Source: Bradyrhizobium sp. 1
Lineage (GTDB): Bacteria > Pseudomonadota > Alphaproteobacteria > Rhizobiales > Xanthobacteraceae
Assembly (NCBI RefSeq): GCF_023073315.1
Contig: NZ_JADPJH010000033.1
Span: 1 to 64,000, forward strand
Direction: 5' to 3'
DNA length: 64,000 nt
Below, one piece after another: positions 59,851 to 64,000 of this stretch (its first letter is position 1; each line of letters starts with the position of its first letter). The position numbers and the translations under genes were made by a program. The notes under the pieces are model-generated. The model saw only the letters and a program-made list of their open reading frames with translations, was not told the DNA's origin and did no database searches.

Positions 59851-61074
59851 TTTTTGCGATTGGGCGAGCCACACCAGCGCCCCCCTGCCCGCAGCAGCAC
59901 CCGTCGCAAACGACGCCTGCAGCAGATAGCCGCCGGTTGGCGCCTCCCAGTCGAGCATCTCGCCGGCAGCAAACACGCCAGGCAATTTGCGCAGCATGAA
60001 GTTTTCGTCGATCTCATCGAACGCAATCCCGCCTGCAGTCGAGATCGCACGATCAATCGGGGCTACGCCCGTGAGCTGAACCGGAATCGCATTGATCAGG
60101 TGCGCGAGCTCGGCCGGCGAAAATCCCGCCAGCGATCGGCCGGACGCAATAGCGGCCTCCTGCATCAGACCGATGCCAACCGGCGACACTTGCGCAGCCT
60201 TGCGCAGGAAATTCGCGAGGGATTGCTTGCCGCGCGTGCCCGACAGGCGCGTGGTCAGCGCGGCTTGGTCGAGATCAGGCCGCAATGCAATTGTCAGCGT
60301 CGCATGCCCGAGCCCCAGCACCGCCTCGCGCAGCTCGGCCGACAGCGCATAGATCGCGCCGCCTTCGATGCCGCTCCGCGTGATCATCGCTTCACCACGC
60401 ACCGTGTGCGCACCGATCGTCAGCGCCACGCCCTTGAGCGGCTGGCCCTCGAAGCGATCACGGAACACATCGGACCATGCGACCGTGAAGCCGGAATTGG
60501 CCGGCCGCAGCTTTGAGATGGCAATGTGCTTCGCGGCGAGGATATCGACCCAACCTCCGTCCGACCCGAGTCGCGGCCAGCTCGCGCCGCCGAGCGCAAG
60601 CACGGTGGCGTCGGCAGTAACAATGGAGGCACCATTGGGTGTTTGAAACAGTAGCCGTCCCTCGTCGTTCCACCCGGTCCAGCGATGCCGAAACGCAAAT
60701 TGCACGCCGGCAGCGTCGAGCCGCCGCAGCCAGGCGCGCAGCAAGGGCGAGGCCTTGAACGTTTTTGGAAATACCCGCCCGCTGCTGCCGACGAAGGTCA
60801 GCTGCCCAAGCGCCGCGCTCCAGTCGCGCAATGCGTCGGGCGAAAACGCCTCGATCGCAACGCGCAGATGCGGCATCGCTTCGCGGTAGCGGGCGAGGAA
60901 ATCCGGCAGCGGCTCGCTGTGGGTGAGATTGAGCCCACCCCGGCCAGCCATCAGGAATTTGCGGCCGGCGGAAGGCATTGCGTCGTACACGGTGACGCGG
61001 GCGCCACCCTGCGCCAGCACCTCCGCCGCCATCAGCCCGGCGGGACCGGCGCCGATGACGGCGACGGCGGTCAG
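59845..61074 (-). CDS. BaiN/RdsA-like NAD(P)/FAD flavoprotein
   Basis: 409 residues. The Rossmann loop is VIGAGPAGLMAAEVLAQGG, followed by GRKFLMAGRGGLNLTHS, typical of the BaiN/HI0933-like (TIGR03862-type) family; the reaction is mostly unknown. No ATG, GTG or TTG opens the conserved start. A CTG at 61074 directly precedes it and overlaps the SDR stop as CTGA, so I propose it as the start. The stop lies in a repeat. A start inside the SDR gene is possible. Confidence 0.8.
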   Translation of the reverse strand: MTAVAVIGAGPAGLMAAEVLAQGGARVTVYDAMPSAGRKFLMAGRGGLNLTHSEPLPDFLARYREAMPHLRVAIEAFSPDALRDWSAALGQLTFVGSSGRVFPKTFKASPLLRAWLRRLDAAGVQFAFRHRWTGWNDEGRLLFQTPNGASIVTADATVLALGGASWPRLGSDGGWVDILAAKHIAISKLRPANSGFTVAWSDVFRDRFEGQPLKGVALTIGAHTVRGEAMITRSGIEGGAIYALSAELREAVLGLGHATLTIALRPDLDQAALTTRLSGTRGKQSLANFLRKAAQVSPVGIGLMQEAAIASGRSLAGFSPAELAHLINAIPVQLTGVAPIDRAISTAGGIAFDEIDENFMLRKLPGVFAAGEMLDWEAPTGGYLLQASFATGAAAGRGALVWLAQSQKP

Positions 61075-61988
61075 AGCTTGATCCCCGCCCGCGCCGCCGC
61101 CTGGGCCACATACTTCTGCGTCTGCTCGAACGCACCCGTCAACGCCCTCGCCTTCGACATGTCGCTGATCTCGGCGAAATGCGCGGCGACCGCGTCCGGC
61201 GTCCATTCGGATTCCGGCAGATTGATGCCCTCGCTCTCGACAATCTTGATCACGGCAAACGAACCTGCACCGGCGCCCATGATCGTGCGGGTCGGCGCGT
61301 CCTCGCTCAGCATGTACTCGACGGCGGGTGTGATCGCATTCGGCTTCATCAGTTGCAGCGCCTGCGGCGGCAGCAGCTCTTCGGTCATGCGGGTCGCCGC
61401 CGTCGGCGAGATGATGTTGACGCGGATGTCGGTCTTGCGGCCCTCTTCTGCGAGCACGTTCATCAAGCCCACCATGCCGGATTTTGCCGCGCCGTAATTG
61501 GCCTGGCCGAAATTACCGTAGAGGCCGGAGGACGACGTCGTCAGCACGATGCGGCCGTAATTGCGGTCGCGCATGCCGGCCCAGGCCGCCTTGCAGCAAT
61601 AGAAGGTGCCGACGAGGTGGACATCGAGCACCTTCTGGAAATCGGCTGCTTCCATCTTGCCGAACGATTTGTCACGCAGGATGCCGGCATTGGCGCACAT
61701 GAGATCGACGCTGCCCCACTCCTTGGTGGCGCGCTCGACCATGGCGGTGACCTGCTCGAAATTCGACACGTCGGCGCCATCGGCCATCGCGGTGCCGCCG
61801 GTCTTGCGGATCTCCTCGACCACGGCTTCAGCCGGCGACAGCGAGCCGCCGCTGCCGTCGCGCGCGCCGCCGAAGTCGTTGACCACGACCTTGGCGCCGC
61901 GGCTGGCGAGCCCAAGCGCGTGCGCCTTGCCGAGACCATTGCCCGCGCCGGTGACGATGGCGACGCGTCCGTCGAACCTGATTGCCAT
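61071..61988 (-). CDS. SDR dehydrogenase, MFE-2/HSD17B4-like
   Basis: 305 residues. TGAGNGLGKAHALGLASRG cofactor loop, NDFGGARDGSGGS (distinct to peroxisomal multifunctional-enzyme-type 3-hydroxyacyl-CoA dehydrogenases), NAGILRDKSF, SSSGLYGNFG and YGAAK. With a MaoC hydratase and an acyl-CoA ligase upstream, it probably oxidises 3-hydroxyacyl-CoA. I chose the ATG at 61988. Confidence 0.9.
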   Translation of the reverse strand: MAIRFDGRVAIVTGAGNGLGKAHALGLASRGAKVVVNDFGGARDGSGGSLSPAEAVVEEIRKTGGTAMADGADVSNFEQVTAMVERATKEWGSVDLMCANAGILRDKSFGKMEAADFQKVLDVHLVGTFYCCKAAWAGMRDRNYGRIVLTTSSSGLYGNFGQANYGAAKSGMVGLMNVLAEEGRKTDIRVNIISPTAATRMTEELLPPQALQLMKPNAITPAVEYMLSEDAPTRTIMGAGAGSFAVIKIVESEGINLPESEWTPDAVAAHFAEISDMSKARALTGAFEQTQKYVAQAAARAGIKL

Positions 61989-62106
61989 GAGTATGCTTCC
62001 GGATGTTGGATTGTCATGGCCGGGTTTGCCCGCGGCCATCCATCAAATCGACAGGCTTTTGAGCAGCGATGGGTGGCCGGGTCAAGCCCGGCAGCGAGGC
62101 CTCAAG

Positions 62107-62586
62107 TCAGGCGAAATAGATCAGCCCCAGCCATTCGGCGACCAAAGCCGGCTTGCCCTCACCTTCGATCTCCACCGTCACATTGGTACGCGACAGCAAT
62201 TCGTTGGACTTGCGGAGCTTGGCTTCAGCGAGCACGAACCGCCCGCGGACGCGCTTGCTCGAGCGCACCGGCGAGATGAAGCGCAGCTTGTCGAAACCGT
62301 AATTGACACCCATCGTGGTGCCCGCGATGACGGGCATCACCTCATAGGACATGATCGACAGCAGCGACATCGTCAGGAATCCGTGCGCGATGGTGGTGCC
62401 GAAGGCAGTCTCTTTCTTCGCGCGTTCCGGATCGACGTGGATGAACTGATGATCCTCGATCACATCGGCATAGGTGTCGATGCGCGGCTGGTCGATCAGG
62501 TGCCACGACGATACGCCGATCTCCTTGCCGACCATGGCCTGATAGGCGTCCAAGGGAATCGGCGGCTTCTTCCAGACTTCGTTCAC
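62107..62586 (-). CDS. MaoC-family enoyl-CoA hydratase
   Basis: 159 residues, single hotdog domain. The hydratase motif is YADVIEDHQFIHVDPERAKKETAFGTTIAHG split by one loop, holding the Asp and His pair of R-specific hydratases. The start is GTG at 62586, directly after the TAA of the ligase gene with no spacer, so translation is coupled. Confidence 0.9.
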   Translation of the reverse strand: MNEVWKKPPIPLDAYQAMVGKEIGVSSWHLIDQPRIDTYADVIEDHQFIHVDPERAKKETAFGTTIAHGFLTMSLLSIMSYEVMPVIAGTTMGVNYGFDKLRFISPVRSSKRVRGRFVLAEAKLRKSNELLSRTNVTVEIEGEGKPALVAEWLGLIYFA

Positions 62587-64000
62587 TTAGGTCTCACTCC
62601 GGGTTTTCGACAGCTCCGGAAAATCCTCCTCGCGGAATTCCCGGCCGCGCAGCGGATCACTGCGATCATCGTCGCGTTCGAGCCTGCGTAGCTGCACGCG
62701 GCGGATTTTTCCAGAGATCGTTTTCGGCAGCTCGGTGACGATTTCGAGGCGCCGGATGCGCTTGAATGGCGCAAGCCGCGTGTGCAGGTGCTTGAAGATG
62801 GAGAGCGCGGTCTCCGGCGTCCGCTCGGCGCCTGACGTCAACAGTACGAACGCCTTGGGAATCGCGAGCCGGATCGGATCGGGGCTCGGCACCACCGCCG
62901 CTTCCGCTACCAGTTCATGCTCGAGCAGCACGCTCTCCAGCTCGAACGGGCTGATGCGGTAGTCGGATGATTTGAACACGTCGTCCGAGCGGCCGACGAA
63001 GGTGAGATAGCCGTCGTCGTCTTCGAACACCACGTCGCCGCTGCGATAGAGCTCGCCTTCGGCGCCTGCCAATTGGCCGTCGTCGCCCTGATAGCCCTGC
63101 ATCAGGCCGGCGGGACGGTCATCGCCCAGCACCAGCGCGACCTCGCCCTCCTTCGCCCGATAGCCGTCGGCGTCGCTAACCTGCACGCGATAGCCCGGCA
63201 GCGGCCGGCCCATCGAACCGATCTTGATTTTTTGTCCGGGCGAGTTGCCGGCAAGCGCCGTGGTTTCCGTCTGGCCGTAGCCGTCGCGGATGGTGAGGCC
63301 CCAGGCGGCCTGCACTTGGTCGATGACTTCAGGATTGAGCGGCTCACCTGCGCCGCAGACCTCGCGCAAACTCACTTTGAAGGACGCAAGGTTCTCCTGG
63401 ATGAACAGCCGCCACACCGTCGGCGGCGCGCACAGCGTGGTGACGCCGCAGCGGCCGATCGTGGCGAGCAGCGCCTTGGCATCGAAGCGGGGCTGATTGA
63501 CCACGAACACGGTGGCGCCAGCATTCCACGGCGCGAAGAAGCAGCTCCAGGCGTGCTTGGCCCAGCCGGGCGAGGAAATGTTGAGATGGACATCGCCGGG
63601 CTTCAGCCCGATCCAGTACATGGTGGAGAGATGGCCGACAGGATAGCTGCGCTGGCTGTGCAGCACGAGTTTTGGTTTTGCGGTCGTACCCGAGGTGAAA
63701 TAGAGCAGCATCGGGTCGTCGGCGTTAGTCGGGCCGTCGGCTGTCAAACTCTCCGAAGCTTTCGCCGCCTCGTCGTAAGCCAGCCAGCCATCGAAGGCCG
63801 CGCCAACGACGATGCGCACGACATTCTCGGCGCCCAGGCTCGCGAACTTCGCGACCTGATCCTGCGCAGCCACCACCGCCTTCGCCTTGCCGCGGTCGAG
63901 CCGGTCGCGGAGCTCGTCGGCGGTGAGCAGCGTGGTCGCGGGGATCACGACGATTCCGAGCTTCATCGCAGCCAGCATCGTCTCCCACAGCGGAACCACA
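62587..64000 (-). CDS. Acyl-CoA synthetase (AMP-forming), 5' end outside the window
   Basis: About 470 residues of an ANL-superfamily enzyme; the N-terminal part is cut by the right edge. Visible motifs: YFTSGTTAKPK (P-loop), GYGQTET (A5), YRSGDVVFEDDDGYLTFVGR (A7/A8) and LPKTISGKI with the A10 Lys. It activates a fatty or aromatic acid to the CoA ester. First gene seen of the leftward operon with MaoC, SDR and flavoprotein, a beta-oxidation-like set. Confidence 0.92.
   Translation of the reverse strand, partial: VVPLWETMLAAMKLGIVVIPATTLLTADELRDRLDRGKAKAVVAAQDQVAKFASLGAENVVRIVVGAAFDGWLAYDEAAKASESLTADGPTNADDPMLLYFTSGTTAKPKLVLHSQRSYPVGHLSTMYWIGLKPGDVHLNISSPGWAKHAWSCFFAPWNAGATVFVVNQPRFDAKALLATIGRCGVTTLCAPPTVWRLFIQENLASFKVSLREVCGAGEPLNPEVIDQVQAAWGLTIRDGYGQTETTALAGNSPGQKIKIGSMGRPLPGYRVQVSDADGYRAKEGEVALVLGDDRPAGLMQGYQGDDGQLAGAEGELYRSGDVVFEDDDGYLTFVGRSDDVFKSSDYRISPFELESVLLEHELVAEAAVVPSPDPIRLAIPKAFVLLTSGAERTPETALSIFKHLHTRLAPFKRIRRLEIVTELPKTISGKIRRVQLRRLERDDDRSDPLRGREFREEDFPELSKTRSET

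Noticed and set aside
1..64000. CRISPR arrays, tRNA or rRNA genes
   Set aside because: No regularly spaced short direct repeats, tRNA-like cloverleaf or rRNA stretch was noticed on reading; a dedicated scan (tRNAscan-SE, CRISPR finder) would settle it.

Overview
The window looks like chromosomal DNA of a Bradyrhizobium-like alphaproteobacterium (Nitrobacteraceae). The base composition is GC-rich, genes are packed on both strands, and LysR, TetR, SDR and MFS genes are abundant. Intergenic gaps carry several families of palindromic repeats, a pattern I associate with Bradyrhizobium. The genus is an inference from gene content; no rRNA or tRNA gene was seen.

Layout. 0-16 kb: many small regulator-plus-enzyme modules. 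These include LysR/SDR/tautomerase, a MarR-GNAT fusion, a TetR gene sharing an operator sequence with an HdeD-like membrane protein, a deformylase-like protein lacking metal ligands, TetR/flavin monooxygenase, AraC, Rrf2/oxidoreductase, and a dsbA-like/MBL/NTF2 operon opposite a LysR. 17.2-18.1 kb: an HNH endonuclease of possible type IV restriction character. 18.2-30.1 kb: a probable genomic island next to the 3' end of guaA. It is bounded by an imperfect 20-bp direct repeat of the guaA 3' end. It carries redox genes (two SDRs, two F420-reductase-like oxidoreductases, GST, methyltransferase), a VapBC-like pair, integrase and hydrolase remnants, and at the guaA edge an AT-richer two-gene module of unknown function (27,231-30,055).

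30-37 kb: housekeeping and stress genes, namely guaA, HxlR/MFS, a DHCW cupin, a cold-shock protein with a long leader, an RsmB-type RNA methyltransferase and a MAPEG protein. 37.7-45.5 kb: a phosphoesterase, then a tight operon of a DSD1-family PLP enzyme, a polar amino-acid ABC transporter, RidA, an AstE-like deacylase and a LacI regulator. A perfect 18-bp palindrome precedes the operon. It reads as uptake and breakdown of a D- or N-acylated amino acid. 46-52.7 kb: quinone-type oxidoreductase, guaB, DHA2-type MFS, rlmE and ppx/gppA. 52.9-64 kb: an orphan form-II CoxL-like molybdoenzyme, a MaoC-like protein, a YaiI-family protein, an ABC-F ATPase, a second DSD1-family enzyme, and a minus-strand acyl-CoA operon (acyl-CoA ligase, MaoC, SDR, flavoprotein) running off the right edge.

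The strongest candidate for an undescribed system is the overlapping gene pair at 27,231-30,055. The first protein has a DarT-like His-Tyr-Glu arrangement. The second is a 687-residue protein I cannot assign, with a weak PD-(D/E)xK-like stretch. The pair sits at an island edge beside decayed integrase fragments. All function statements come from motifs read by eye; no database search was possible.
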